Assembly: GCF_000745005.1 (NCBI RefSeq)
Contig: NZ_JQNB01000001.1
Span: 1,977,501 to 2,041,500 of the forward strand
DNA length: 64,000 bases
DNA from: Luteibacter sp. 9135
Lineage (GTDB): Bacteria; Pseudomonadota; Gammaproteobacteria; Xanthomonadales; Rhodanobacteraceae
Direction: 5' to 3'
The position numbers were made by a program, and so were the translations under genes. The notes below the pieces were generated by a model. The model saw only the letters and a list, made by a program, of their open reading frames with translations, was not told the origin of the DNA and ran no database searches. This document shows positions 1 through 9,388 of the stretch, piece by piece (the first letter of the stretch is position 1; each line of letters starts with the position of its first letter).

Positions 1-122
1 TCCTGCAGTTTCTTCTGCGGTGCCACCCAGTAATACAGCAGCACGCTGGCGCCCAGCGCCACGACGAGGATGCCGGCGATGCCACCGGCGCTGCGATCCT
101 TGAGCAGGTTGAGTGCGCTCAC
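1..122 (-). CDS. lptC: LptC, lipopolysaccharide export bitopic protein (5' part only)
   Basis: Only the first 40 or so codons lie in the window; the gene runs off the left edge. A GTG start overlaps the kdsC stop by four bases (GTGA). The peptide begins MSALNLLKDRSAGG and continues into one hydrophobic helix (about residues 11-32) ending in YYWVAPQKKLQ, which fits the single N-terminal membrane anchor of LptC. In the family, LptC joins the inner-membrane LptBFG extractor to periplasmic LptA. The call rests mainly on the kdsD-kdsC-lptC order known from gammaproteobacteria plus the anchor, since the periplasmic domain is not visible. Confidence 0.75.
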   Translation of the reverse strand, partial: MSALNLLKDRSAGGIAGILVVALGASVLLYYWVAPQKKLQ

Positions 123-667
123 TGCCAGCGATCCCGTTCGGCTTCGGCCTTGCCCTGGGCGGCAAGGATCATGTCGGCGACTTCGCGGGCGGCGCCGTAA
201 CCACCGGACAGGCGGGTACGCCAGTGGGCGCGCTCCGCCACCCAGGGATGGGCATTGGCCACGGCGACCGACAGCCCGGCGATACCCATGGCCGGCAGGT
301 CGGGGAGGTCGTCGCCGACGAAGGCGGCCTGCTCCGGCGTCAGGCGCAGGGCGCTGAGCAGCTCGTTGAGGCAGGCGCGCTTGTCCTTCTGGCCCTGGTA
401 GACGTGCGGGATGCCCAGTTCCTCGGCGCGCAGGGAGACCGGATGGCTGATCCGCGCGGTGATGATCGCGACCTTGACGCCGTTTTCCTGCAGGCGCTTC
501 AGACCGAGGCCGTCATGCACGTGGAAAACCTTGGTCTCGCGACCGTCCTCGCCGTACCAGAGGCGACCGTCGGTCAGCGTGCCATCCACGTCGAAGACGA
601 CGATGCGCACGCGGGCCGCACGTTCGGCGATATCGGCGGGAATGTCGGTGTAATGCGTATAGGCCAT
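119..667 (-). CDS. kdsC: KdsC, 3-deoxy-D-manno-octulosonate 8-phosphate phosphatase
   Basis: 182-residue HAD-superfamily phosphatase of the small C0 (capless) type. It removes phosphate from KDO-8-P, the third step of the KDO branch of lipopolysaccharide synthesis, in the cytoplasm. Visible motifs: motif I DVDGTLTDG with D26 and D28, motif II Thr70 in IITAR, Lys94 in QGQKDK, and motif III GDDLPDLP with D119, D120 and D123. Length matches the family (about 180-190). It follows kdsD after 54 bp and overlaps lptC, so the three genes read as one operon. Confidence 0.95.
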   Translation of the reverse strand: MAYTHYTDIPADIAERAARVRIVVFDVDGTLTDGRLWYGEDGRETKVFHVHDGLGLKRLQENGVKVAIITARISHPVSLRAEELGIPHVYQGQKDKRACLNELLSALRLTPEQAAFVGDDLPDLPAMGIAGLSVAVANAHPWVAERAHWRTRLSGGYGAAREVADMILAAQGKAEAERDRWQ

Positions 668-721
668 GGGATCGATATGGGGACGAAAGGGCGCGTCGGG
701 GAGCCGCGCCGGGTCCGGTCG

Positions 722-1735
722 TCAGACGACGCGGGCGCGAAGCAGGTCGTGGATGTTCAGCGCGCCGACCACCTTGCCGGAGGGGTCGGTGACCAGCAGC
801 GCGTTGATCTGGTGTTTTTCCATCAGCTGGGCCGCCTCGACGGCCAGCTTGTCCGAGCCGATGGTCTTCGGGCCGCGGGTCATCAGTTCGCCCACGGTGG
901 CGCCGCGCAGGTCCACATCGTCGTCGTCGAGCGCACGGCGAAGATCGCCGTCGGTGAACACGCCGAGCAGGTGGCCCTCGCCGTCGATCACCGCAGTCAT
1001 GCCCAGGTGCTTGCGGGTCATTTCCACCAGCGCCTCGCTGACCGAGGCATCCACGCCGATGCGCGGCACGTCGTCACCGGTGTGCATGACGTCGGCGATG
1101 TGCAGCAAGAGCCGGCGCCCGAGGCTGCCGGCCGGATGCGAACGGGCGAAGTCGTCCGAGGTGAAGCCTCGCGCCTCGAGCAGGGCCACGGCCAGGGCAT
1201 CGCCCATAACCAGGGCGGCGGTGGTGCTGGAGGTCGGTGCGAGCCCGTGGGGACACGCCTCGGACGGCACGTTGGCGTCGATGTTGACCTCGGCCTGCCG
1301 CGCCAGCGACGACCGCGGGTTACCGGTGATGGCGATCAGCGGAATGCCCTGGCGCTTGACCGCGGGAAGGATGAAGAGCAATTCGTCCGTTTCCCCGGAA
1401 TAGGAGATGCCCAGCAGGATGTCATCCGGCTGGATCATGCCGAGGTCACCGTGGCTGGCCTCGGCGGGGTGGACGAAGAACGACGGAGTGCCCGTGGAGG
1501 CCAGCGTGGCGGCGATCTTGCGGGCCACGTGGCCGGACTTGCCCATGCCGGACACCACGACACGTCCCTTGCAGGCCAGGATCATCCGGCACGCCTCGAC
1601 AAAGGTGGCGTCGATCTTCGTTTCCAGCGCCCGGATGGCCGCGGCTTCCGTGACGATCACCGTACGGGCGCTGCGCACGACAGCTTCGACGTTCACGGCG
1701 GAATGATCGGTGGGCGGGGCGGTGCGGGCGTTCAT
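722..1735 (-). CDS. kdsD: KdsD, D-arabinose 5-phosphate isomerase
   Basis: 337 residues: an N-terminal SIS sugar-isomerase domain (about 40-175, with SGMGKSGHVARK and ISYSGETDE) followed by two CBS repeats (about 205-335). It interconverts ribulose 5-phosphate and arabinose 5-phosphate, the first committed step to KDO. The frame stays open far upstream on the strand opposite murA, so the start is chosen at the ATG giving MNARTAPPTD, which restores the usual family length (E. coli 328). First gene of the kdsD-kdsC-lptC run, divergent from ibaG. Confidence 0.95.
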   Translation of the reverse strand: MNARTAPPTDHSAVNVEAVVRSARTVIVTEAAAIRALETKIDATFVEACRMILACKGRVVVSGMGKSGHVARKIAATLASTGTPSFFVHPAEASHGDLGMIQPDDILLGISYSGETDELLFILPAVKRQGIPLIAITGNPRSSLARQAEVNIDANVPSEACPHGLAPTSSTTAALVMGDALAVALLEARGFTSDDFARSHPAGSLGRRLLLHIADVMHTGDDVPRIGVDASVSEALVEMTRKHLGMTAVIDGEGHLLGVFTDGDLRRALDDDDVDLRGATVGELMTRGPKTIGSDKLAVEAAQLMEKHQINALLVTDPSGKVVGALNIHDLLRARVV

Positions 1736-1906
1736 GCGGCCTCGGGAGTCCGGGTGGTGGCTTCTGACCCGGGATGTCCATTTCTGCGACACCGGATTTC
1801 CATTACCATTACATATTCTCATTTTATCGGCGCCGCCATCGACCGGTGGTTCAGGGTCCGTTTCGGAACCCTCCCGGGCGCGGCACATCCCCTCATCGGA
1901 GAACCC

Positions 1907-2146
1907 ATGGACGCTGCGCGCATCCAGGCATTGATCGAAGCCGGCCTGCCCGGTGCCAGGGTCGCCGTTCACGGCGACGACGGCGTTCATTTCGAAGCCG
2001 AAGTCGTCTCGGACCAGTTCGCCGGCAAGCTGCCGCTGGCCCGTCACCGCCTCGTCTACGCGACGCTGGGCGACCTCATGGGCGGTGCCATTCACGCCCT
2101 GGGCCTCAAAACCCTCACTCCCGACGAAGCCGCCGGCCGCCGCTGA
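1907..2146 (+). CDS. ibaG: BolA/IbaG family protein
   Basis: 79-residue protein of the BolA fold. Seen: MDAARIQALIEAGLPGA at the N-terminus and the segment LARHRLVYATLGDLMGG, which carries the family R-H-R-x-V-Y pattern. BolA proteins partner monothiol glutaredoxins in Fe-S and redox handling; IbaG is the paralogue usually encoded just before murA, as here. There is a GGAG ribosome site just upstream of the ATG. The Cys or His that ligates iron in some BolA/glutaredoxin complexes was not assigned. The longer open frame extending upstream is antisense to kdsD and kdsC and is not real. Confidence 0.85.
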   Translation: MDAARIQALIEAGLPGARVAVHGDDGVHFEAEVVSDQFAGKLPLARHRLVYATLGDLMGGAIHALGLKTLTPDEAAGRR

Positions 2147-3463
<1,317 letters not shown>

Positions 3464-3496
3464 TCATCGGCGTCTCCGCGCAGCACCCTCATGACC

Positions 3497-3527
3497 GTAG
3501 GAGCGCACGCTGCGCGCGACATCTTTT
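3497..3527 (+). repeat. REP element, left arm of an inverted pair after murA
   Basis: GTAGGAGCGCAC core followed by GCTGCGCGCGACATCTTTT. It faces a near-perfect inverted copy at 3591-3621; by eye the two 31-nt arms differ at two positions. With 63 bp between them the arms could fold into a long hairpin sitting between convergent murA and the DUF3108 gene, where it may act as a bidirectional transcription or mRNA end. The CGCGACATCTTTT tail differs from the GCGAACCCTC tail of most other REPs in this window. Confidence 0.85.
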
Positions 3528-3590
3528 CGCGACGCACCACATGTGACGCGACATTTTCGACGTGACGCGCAGGATTCGGCGCACAGCCTC

Positions 3591-3621
3591 AAAAGATATC
3601 GCGCACAGCGTGCGCTCCTAC
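3591..3621 (-). repeat. REP element, right arm of the inverted pair after murA
   Basis: Reverse-strand copy reading GTAGGAGCGCACGCTGTGC and on to ATCTTTT. It pairs with 3497-3527 and ends 10 bp before the stop codon of the convergent DUF3108 gene. Confidence 0.85.
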
Positions 3622-3631
3622 AGGTCGAGGG

Positions 3632-4330
3632 TTATTTGCCCTCGAATCGCACCAGCTCCAGCGTCAGGTCGCCACCGTCCTTCTGCGCCAGCTTGACCGG
3701 CACCGGATATTTCGCCGGCGCATACCAGGCGTTGAAGCCGCGGTCGGCGTCGGTCCGGTCGACGCGCACGGTGTCGAACGTGCCCGCGGGCACCTTCACT
3801 TTCTCCTTTCCCGACACCTTGAACTGCTGGTTCTCCACTTCCTGCTTCACCGCGACGGGGAAGCTGGCCTGCTGCTTGCCATCGCGCAATGCCACGCCCA
3901 GGGCCAGGGGCAGCGTATTGCGCTCGATCATGCCCTGCGCCGCCGGGTAGCTGAAACTCTTGCTGTTGTCCTTGACTTGCACGGTGTTGCCCTGCACGGT
4001 CATGTCGCGGGTCTTCTGCTTGAAGGACGCATCCAGCTGGTAGTGGTAGCTGACCACCTGAGGCACGGAGCCAGCCCAGGTGAACCGCGAGGTTTCCGTC
4101 GAATTGGCCCCCAGCGCCGCGGCCAGGCCCGCCGTACCCTTGGTGATGTTCGTGTATTCGTACTGGCCGTTGCCGGCCGCTTTCAGCACGATGGTGGCCT
4201 CGCCAAGCGGACTGCCGCCCTGCAGGACGTTATAGGTAGCGGTGAAGGACTGCGGCACGCTCGCGGCGAACGCGGCGGCGGGCAGGGCGAGGGCCAGCGC
4301 GAAGCCGGCGCGGATCAGTGGGGTCTTCAT
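3632..4330 (-). CDS. DUF3108 family exported protein
   Basis: 232 residues with a Sec signal peptide (MKTPLIRAGFALALALPAAA, cleavage probably after AFAA). The mature part is a beta-rich domain of about 200 residues beginning FTATYNVLQGGSPLG, typical of DUF3108, including VPAGTFDTVRV and AWYAPAKYPVPVK. Biochemical role is not known; the protein should be periplasmic or outer-membrane associated. The start is placed at the ATG that begins the signal peptide rather than the longer open frame. It lies downstream of purN on the same strand, separated by a REP-rich gap. Confidence 0.85.
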   Translation of the reverse strand: MKTPLIRAGFALALALPAAAFAASVPQSFTATYNVLQGGSPLGEATIVLKAAGNGQYEYTNITKGTAGLAAALGANSTETSRFTWAGSVPQVVSYHYQLDASFKQKTRDMTVQGNTVQVKDNSKSFSYPAAQGMIERNTLPLALGVALRDGKQQASFPVAVKQEVENQQFKVSGKEKVKVPAGTFDTVRVDRTDADRGFNAWYAPAKYPVPVKLAQKDGGDLTLELVRFEGK

Positions 4331-4437
4331 GGTTCCGATTCTAGCCACGGCGGCTGAATGCGCGTCGACGCGCCCACCCGGCGAACCACAAGGCGCCCGA
4401 CGCCCCATGGCCGCGCCCGACGCGCCGGTTGGGGGGG

Positions 4438-4467
4438 GTAGGAGCGCACGCACGTGCGCGAACCCTC
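4438..4467 (+). repeat. REP element
   Basis: GTAGGAGCGCACGCACGTGC followed by GCGAACCCTC. The inner GCGCAC-GCAC-GTGCGC palindrome gives the hairpin. It continues into a type Y extension (GAGGCCATGC, then CACAC, then GGCGTTTCC). Confidence 0.85.
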
Positions 4468-4621
4468 CATATCACCTACCGCGAACGAGGCCATGCCCCA
4501 CACCCAAGCCGGCGTTTCCGACCGCAAAACAAAGCCGATTGCTCTTGTGTTGTGGCCTTTGCTCTTGGCGAAAAACGCCCGCATCTCCCTACGCAAGGCT
4601 TCATTCGCCACAGGCCAAGGT

Positions 4622-4651
4622 GAGGGTTCGCGCACGTGCGTGCGCTCCTAC
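4622..4651 (-). repeat. REP element
   Basis: Reverse-strand GTAGGAGCGCACGCACGTGC plus GCGAACCCTC, identical through the 30-nt core to 4438-4467, with an extension reading GCGAATGAAGCC. Forms an inverted pair with that copy. Confidence 0.85.
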
Positions 4652-4716
4652 GCCAAGTGCCGGGGATACGGGGTTATACGGCTGGGGAGACGGGTTAGTC
4701 GACCAGGAATATGGGG

Positions 4717-5358
4717 TTAGACGGCCAGGGCAGCTGGAGTAAGCGGCGATGTCAGCAGCTGCCCGTCGAAGACGGGCGCGCCTTGCCAGCGCAGGCGGCC
4801 GGCGGCGATGGCGCGGACGACGGCAGGTAGCAGCGCGTGCTCTTCCACCAGCAGGCGCTCGGCCAGGGAGGCTTCGGTGTCGTCCGGGCGCACGTCGATA
4901 CGTGCCTGCGCCACCACCGGGCCACCGTCCAACTCCGCCGTGACGAAGTGCACGCTGGCGCCGTGCTCGGCGTCGCCCGCGTCAAGGCACTGGCGATGCG
5001 TGTGCAGGCCGCGGTGTTTCGGCAGCAGGGAAGGGTGGATGTTGATCGCGCGGCCCTCCCAGGCAGCGACCACGGTAGCGTCGATGATCCGCATGTAGCC
5101 GGCCAGCACCAGCAGGTCGGCGCCACTGTCCGCCACGTGGCCGAACAGGGCGCGGTCGAAATCGGGGCGGGTGGGGTAGTCGCGCGGATTGAGCGCGAGC
5201 GTGGGAATGTCCGCCTCACGCGCCACGGTCAACGCCCCAGCGCCGGCCTTGTCGCTGCCCACCAGGACGAACGTCACCGGAAGCCGCGCGGCGATCAGCG
5301 CGGCGAGGTTGCTGCCGCGCCCGGAAGCGAGCGCGGCGACACGCAGGGGGCGATCCAC
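4717..5358 (-). CDS. purN: PurN, phosphoribosylglycinamide formyltransferase
   Basis: 213 residues. Transfers a formyl group from 10-formyltetrahydrofolate to GAR in purine synthesis. Seen: substrate loop ASGRGSN near the start, and the catalytic set Asn106 and His108 in INIHPSLLPKHRG and Asp144 in AELDGGP, matching E. coli numbering. The start is a GTG giving VDRPLRVAALASGRG, seven bases after the purM stop; the longer frame into purM is rejected because family proteins begin here. It is coupled to purM. Confidence 0.95.
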   Translation of the reverse strand: MDRPLRVAALASGRGSNLAALIAARLPVTFVLVGSDKAGAGALTVAREADIPTLALNPRDYPTRPDFDRALFGHVADSGADLLVLAGYMRIIDATVVAAWEGRAINIHPSLLPKHRGLHTHRQCLDAGDAEHGASVHFVTAELDGGPVVAQARIDVRPDDTEASLAERLLVEEHALLPAVVRAIAAGRLRWQGAPVFDGQLLTSPLTPAALAV

Positions 5359-5365
5359 GGGCGCT

Positions 5366-6403
5366 TCAGGCGATGTGGACACGCTCGTCGCCGCTGGCAG
5401 CCACCACCGAGCCGATCGTCCAGGTATCGAGGCCATGACCGGCGAGCACCGCTTTCGCCGCGTCCACCTGGTCGACCGCGAGCAGCACGGTGAAGCCGAT
5501 GCCGCAGTTGAACGTGCGCCACATTTCCTCGCGGGTAACGTTGCCTTCGCGCTGCAGCCACTGGAACACGGGTGGCAGCGGCCACGAGGCGGCGTCGATC
5601 GACAGACCGAGGCCGTCGGGTACGACGCGGATGATGTTTTCCTTGAGGCCGCCGCCGGTGATGTGGGCCATGCCGTGCACGGCCACCTTGGCGATCAGTT
5701 CGAGCATCGGCTTGACGTAGATGGTGGTCGGGGCCATCAGGGCATCCACCAGGGTCGTGCCGCCGATGTCGCTGTCCAGCGGCGAGCCCGCGCGTTCCAG
5801 GATGCGCCGGATCAGCGAGTAGCCGTTGGAGTGCGGGCCCGACGAGGCCACGCCGAGGATGACGTCGCCGGCCACGATGGACGAGCCATCGTTCATCGCG
5901 GATTTCTCCACGGCACCGACCGTGAAGCCGGCCAGATCGTATTCGCCCGGCGGGTACATGTCCGGCATCTCGGCGGTTTCGCCACCGATCAGCGCGCAGC
6001 CGGCCAGTTCGCATCCGCGGGCGATGCCGCCGACCACGGACGCTGCGGTGTCCACGTCGAGCTTGCCGGTGGCGAAATAGTCGAGGAAGAACAGCGGCTC
6101 GGCGCCCTGTACCAGCACATCGTTGACGCACATGCCCACCAAGTCGATACCGATGGTGTCGTGGCGACCGAGCTGGTGGGCGAGCTTGAGCTTGGTGCCC
6201 ACGCCATCGGTGCCGGAGACCAGCACCGGCTCCTTGTAGCGTCCGGAGAGGTCGAACAGGCCGCCGAAGCCGCCCAGCCCGCCCATGACCTCGGGGCGGA
6301 AGGTCCGCTTGACCATCGGCTTGATGCGCTCGACGAGCGCGTTGCCGGCATCGATATCGACGCCAGCGTCGCGGTAGGTGAGGGAGCCCTGGTCGGAGGA
6401 CAT
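5366..6403 (-). CDS. purM: PurM, phosphoribosylformylglycinamidine cyclo-ligase
   Basis: 345 residues, the same length as the E. coli enzyme. ATP-dependent ring closure of FGAM to AIR in purine synthesis. Seen: N-terminal [15 protein letters not shown]-site segment [13 protein letters not shown] (Asp66), [10 protein letters not shown], and the C-terminal GGGLKENI and FNCGIGF segments. The start is the ATG giving [16 protein letters not shown]. Divergent from the DUF2066 operon, the usual arrangement in Xanthomonas relatives. Confidence 0.97.
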   Translation of the reverse strand: MSSDQGSLTYRDAGVDIDAGNALVERIKPMVKRTFRPEVMGGLGGFGGLFDLSGRYKEPVLVSGTDGVGTKLKLAHQLGRHDTIGIDLVGMCVNDVLVQGAEPLFFLDYFATGKLDVDTAASVVGGIARGCELAGCALIGGETAEMPDMYPPGEYDLAGFTVGAVEKSAMNDGSSIVAGDVILGVASSGPHSNGYSLIRRILERAGSPLDSDIGGTTLVDALMAPTTIYVKPMLELIAKVAVHGMAHITGGGLKENIIRVVPDGLGLSIDAASWPLPPVFQWLQREGNVTREEMWRTFNCGIGFTVLLAVDQVDAAKAVLAGHGLDTWTIGSVVAASGDERVHIA

Positions 6404-6538
6404 AAGCGGTTCCGGCGCGTATTGGAAACCGCGAATGATAACAGCAAGCGGGCGCCCGGCCTGGCCTGCACGCGCTTTGGATGGACGGCGTGCCAAGGTT
6501 TGGGCAGACTTCCGTCTTCACAAAGCGACGCCACGACC

Positions 6539-7525
6539 ATGCGCCCAGCCCGTCTCCTCGTCTTCCTGACGCTCCTCGTCGTGGCCTGCATCGGCCCCGC
6601 AGTGGCGCAGACCTCCATTTATACGGTGACCGTGCCCGTCGCCGACACCAGTGCGGCGGTACGCGACCAGGCCTTCGCCAACGGGCTGACCCAGGTCCTG
6701 GCGCGAGCGTCCAACGGGGCGGACCCCCGCGGCAAGCCGGGCTATGCCCAGGCGATGAAGCAGCCCGGCGGCCTGGTGCAGCAGTACCAGTACGCCCGCA
6801 CCGGCGGCGCCAACGGCGCCCCGCTCAGCCTGGATATCGTGTTCGATCCCGGTGCGATCCGCCGCGTGCTGGCGGTGGGCGACGCGGCCGTCGCCGCGCC
6901 CAAGGCCCCGGTACTGGTGGTGGCACGCGATGCCAGCGGCAAGCTGCTCAGCCAGCAGGACCTCCTGCCCCTGGCGCAGATGGCCGACACGCGTGGCTAC
7001 CAGATCCTGGTGCCCAAGCCCGACGCGGTGCCCGACGTCAAGGCTCTGGCCAGCGGCGATCCCGCCACGGTCGCCAACGCGGCCCGGCAGTACAACACCG
7101 GCGTCGTCCTGGTCGGCAACATCGGTGACGACCAGACCGACTGGACCCTGGTCTCGGCCGGCAAGACCACCAGTTGGAAGGACAGCGGCGAAGCCCGTGC
7201 GGCCCTGCTGAACAATGGTGCCAACGCCATGGCCGACAAGCTGGATCGCCAGTTCGCCGCGACGCAGGGTGGCAGCACCTCGGGCAAGGTCTGGGTGTCG
7301 GGCCTGCATTCGGCGTCCGACTACGCCGGGTTGCTGGCGACGTTCCAGAACGATCCCTCGATCAAGACCGTGGCGCCGATCGCCGCCAGTGCCGACGGCG
7401 TGCTGTTCACCGTCAATGCCGCCGCCCCGCTGGCCCGCCTGGTCGCCGGCTACGCGTCGGCTGGCCATGTGCTGGCTGCCGATCCCCACGACGGCGCCGA
7501 TCTCGCCGTGCGCTGGGTGCCCTGA
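6539..7525 (+). CDS. DUF2066 family exported protein
   Basis: 328 residues with a Sec signal peptide (MRPARLLVFLTLLVVACIG, processing near PAVAQ). The mature protein begins TSIYTVTVPVADTS, the DUF2066 entry motif. Function unknown; predicted periplasmic. The open frame extends far upstream antisense to purM, so the start is set by the signal peptide. First gene of a tight operon with the AI-2E-type permease and hda (four-base gap to the permease), a linkage I recall from other Xanthomonadales. Confidence 0.85.
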   Translation: MRPARLLVFLTLLVVACIGPAVAQTSIYTVTVPVADTSAAVRDQAFANGLTQVLARASNGADPRGKPGYAQAMKQPGGLVQQYQYARTGGANGAPLSLDIVFDPGAIRRVLAVGDAAVAAPKAPVLVVARDASGKLLSQQDLLPLAQMADTRGYQILVPKPDAVPDVKALASGDPATVANAARQYNTGVVLVGNIGDDQTDWTLVSAGKTTSWKDSGEARAALLNNGANAMADKLDRQFAATQGGSTSGKVWVSGLHSASDYAGLLATFQNDPSIKTVAPIAASADGVLFTVNAAAPLARLVAGYASAGHVLAADPHDGADLAVRWVP

Positions 7526-7529
7526 CGCC

Positions 7530-8696
7530 ATGACGCACGACACCTCACGCCGCTGGCAGATGCTCGCGATCATCGCGGTCATCGCCTTCCTCATCTGGCT
7601 GCTCGCCCCGGTGCTGATGCCGTTCGCCATCGCCGGCATGCTGGCCTACCTGGGTGACCCCCTGGCCGATCGCCTGCAGCGGCTGGGCATGGGTCGCGGC
7701 TGGGCGGTCAGCATCGTGTTCACCGTCATCACCCTGGTCTTCGTCGGTGTGCTGCTCCTGCTGGTGCCGTTGATCGAGCACCAGTTCGAAAACCTGTCCG
7801 AGAATCTGCCGCGCTACGTGGACTGGGTGCGCACCACGGCGCTGCCGTGGATCCAGGTGCGCCTGCATCTGGACGCCAACGTCTTCGATACCGACCGCCT
7901 GCTGGCGACCATCCGCGAACACATCGGCTCGGTCGGCAGCATGGCCGCTGCGGCGATGACCAAGCTCACGCAGTCGGGCATGGGCGTGGTGATGTGGTTG
8001 ACCAATCTCGTGCTGATCCCGGTCGTGGCGTTCTATCTGCTGCGCGACTGGGACACCATGATCGCGCACATTCAGCGCCTGCTGCCCCGTTCGATCGAGC
8101 CCACCGTCGTGCGCCTGGCGCGTGAGTCCGACCAGGTGCTGGGCGCGTTCGTCCGCGGCCAGCTGCTGGTGATGCTTGCCTTGGGCGTGTTCTACGGCCT
8201 CGGGCTGACCCTGGTCGGCATCTCGATCGGTCCGCTGATCGGCATGGTCGCCGGCCTGCTCAGCTTCGTGCCCTACCTCGGCTTCATGATCGGCTTCGTC
8301 GCCGCCCTGATCGCCGCGCTGGTGCAGTACGGCGACTGGACCCACGTGATCCTCGTCGGCGTGGTGTTCACCGTAGGCCAGCTGCTGGAAGGCTACGTGC
8401 TGGTGCCGCGCCTGGTCGGCGGCAAGATCGGCCTGCACCCGGTCGCGGTGATCTTCGCCGTACTGGCTGGCGGTCACCTGTTCGGCTTCCTCGGGGTGCT
8501 GCTGGCCCTGCCCGCCGCCTCGGTGGTTGTCGTGCTGCTGCGCTACGTATTCGCGCGTTATCGCGAGAGCGACCTCTACATGGAGCCCGCACCGCCGGCA
8601 TCGGCGGCGCACAAGCTCGATGTGGACGTGGATGTCGACGTGCGCGTGCGACCGCGGCCGGACGATCCCCTGCCGCCGGTCGACCGCGCTCCATGA
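7530..8696 (+). CDS. AI-2E family (PerM-type) membrane permease
   Basis: 388 residues with about eight membrane helices and the soluble mid-domain (about 75-150) typical of the PF01594 family, often annotated AI-2 export. Actual substrates vary, and some members are Na+/H+ antiporters, so no substrate is assigned. Conserved parts seen: LVPLIEHQF, FVPYLGFMIG, and EGYVLVPRLVGGKIGLHP. The C-terminus is a charged tail with alternating Asp-Val (KLDVDVDVDVRVRPRP). It starts four bases after the DUF2066 stop and overlaps hda by four bases. Confidence 0.85.
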   Translation: MTHDTSRRWQMLAIIAVIAFLIWLLAPVLMPFAIAGMLAYLGDPLADRLQRLGMGRGWAVSIVFTVITLVFVGVLLLLVPLIEHQFENLSENLPRYVDWVRTTALPWIQVRLHLDANVFDTDRLLATIREHIGSVGSMAAAAMTKLTQSGMGVVMWLTNLVLIPVVAFYLLRDWDTMIAHIQRLLPRSIEPTVVRLARESDQVLGAFVRGQLLVMLALGVFYGLGLTLVGISIGPLIGMVAGLLSFVPYLGFMIGFVAALIAALVQYGDWTHVILVGVVFTVGQLLEGYVLVPRLVGGKIGLHPVAVIFAVLAGGHLFGFLGVLLALPAASVVVVLLRYVFARYRESDLYMEPAPPASAAHKLDVDVDVDVRVRPRPDDPLPPVDRAP

Positions 8697-9388
8697 GCAC
8701 CCAGCTTCCCCTCGCCTTGCGCTGGCCGCGGCGCCAGCGCTTCGAGCACTTCCACGCGGGCGATAACGCGGCAGCCGTGGAAGCCGTTCGTGCGGCGGCG
8801 GTCGATGCATCGGCACCCTGGGTGTTCGTGGCGGGGCCGCCGGGCAGCGGGCGCACGCACCTGCTGATCGCGGCATGCCAGGCTGCCATCGACGCGGGTC
8901 GCACCGCGCAGTACCTGCCGCTGGCTGGCTTGCGCGGGCCACGGGCCGCCGCCATCCGCGGCATGGCCGGCAGCGATGTGCTGGCCATCGACGATATCGA
9001 TTCGATCGCGGGCGAGGCCGATGCCGAGCACGCCTTGTTCGACACGTTCAATGGCTATCGTGCCGAAGGCTGCACGCTGCTGTTTTCGGCCCTGGGTGCG
9101 CCGGTGTCCCTGGACATCGCGTTGCCCGACCTTCGCTCGCGGCTCGGGTCGCTGACCCAGGCCCTGCTCAAGCCACTAGCCGATGCCCAACGCCGCGCGG
9201 TGCTGCGCGAACAGGCCGGCGCCCGTGGCATCGAACTGGACGACGTGGTGCTGGACTGGCTGTTCGCACACCACGCCCGCGACCTGGGCACCTTGCTCGA
9301 CCTGCTGGATACCCTCGACCGCGCGTCACTCGCCGCACAGCGGCGGGTGACAGTGCCGTTCCTGCGCAATCTGCTGAAGAACGACTAG
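8693..9388 (+). CDS. hda: Hda, DnaA regulatory inactivator
   Basis: 231 residues, a DnaA-type AAA+ domain without a DNA-binding domain IV. With the beta clamp it stimulates ATP hydrolysis by DnaA after initiation. Seen: an N-terminal clamp-binding peptide QLPLAL, a modified Walker A GPPGSGRTH in which the usual Lys is Arg54 (E. coli Hda also has Arg), and Walker B VLAIDDIDSI. The ATGA overlap with the permease indicates translational coupling. Confidence 0.92.
   Translation: MSTQLPLALRWPRRQRFEHFHAGDNAAAVEAVRAAAVDASAPWVFVAGPPGSGRTHLLIAACQAAIDAGRTAQYLPLAGLRGPRAAAIRGMAGSDVLAIDDIDSIAGEADAEHALFDTFNGYRAEGCTLLFSALGAPVSLDIALPDLRSRLGSLTQALLKPLADAQRRAVLREQAGARGIELDDVVLDWLFAHHARDLGTLLDLLDTLDRASLAAQRRVTVPFLRNLLKND

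Larger units (their letters stand above)
4331..4716. other. Intergenic stretch holding two REPs with extensions
   Basis: 386 bp between purN and the DUF3108 gene. It contains two REPs in opposite orientation (4438-4467 and 4622-4651) enclosing about 154 bp. From each REP the sequence runs inward through GCGAACCCTC and a GCGAA...GAAGCC segment like the extension seen at the composite repeats. The last 60 bp contain a loose GGGTTA repetition of unknown meaning. No convincing gene was seen; the open frames here are artefacts of GC bias. Confidence 0.6.

Noticed and set aside
113-2146. 677-codon open frame on the + strand ending at the ibaG stop
   Set aside because: It is antisense to kdsC and kdsD, has no homologous look, and only its last 79 codons (from 1907) form a recognisable protein.
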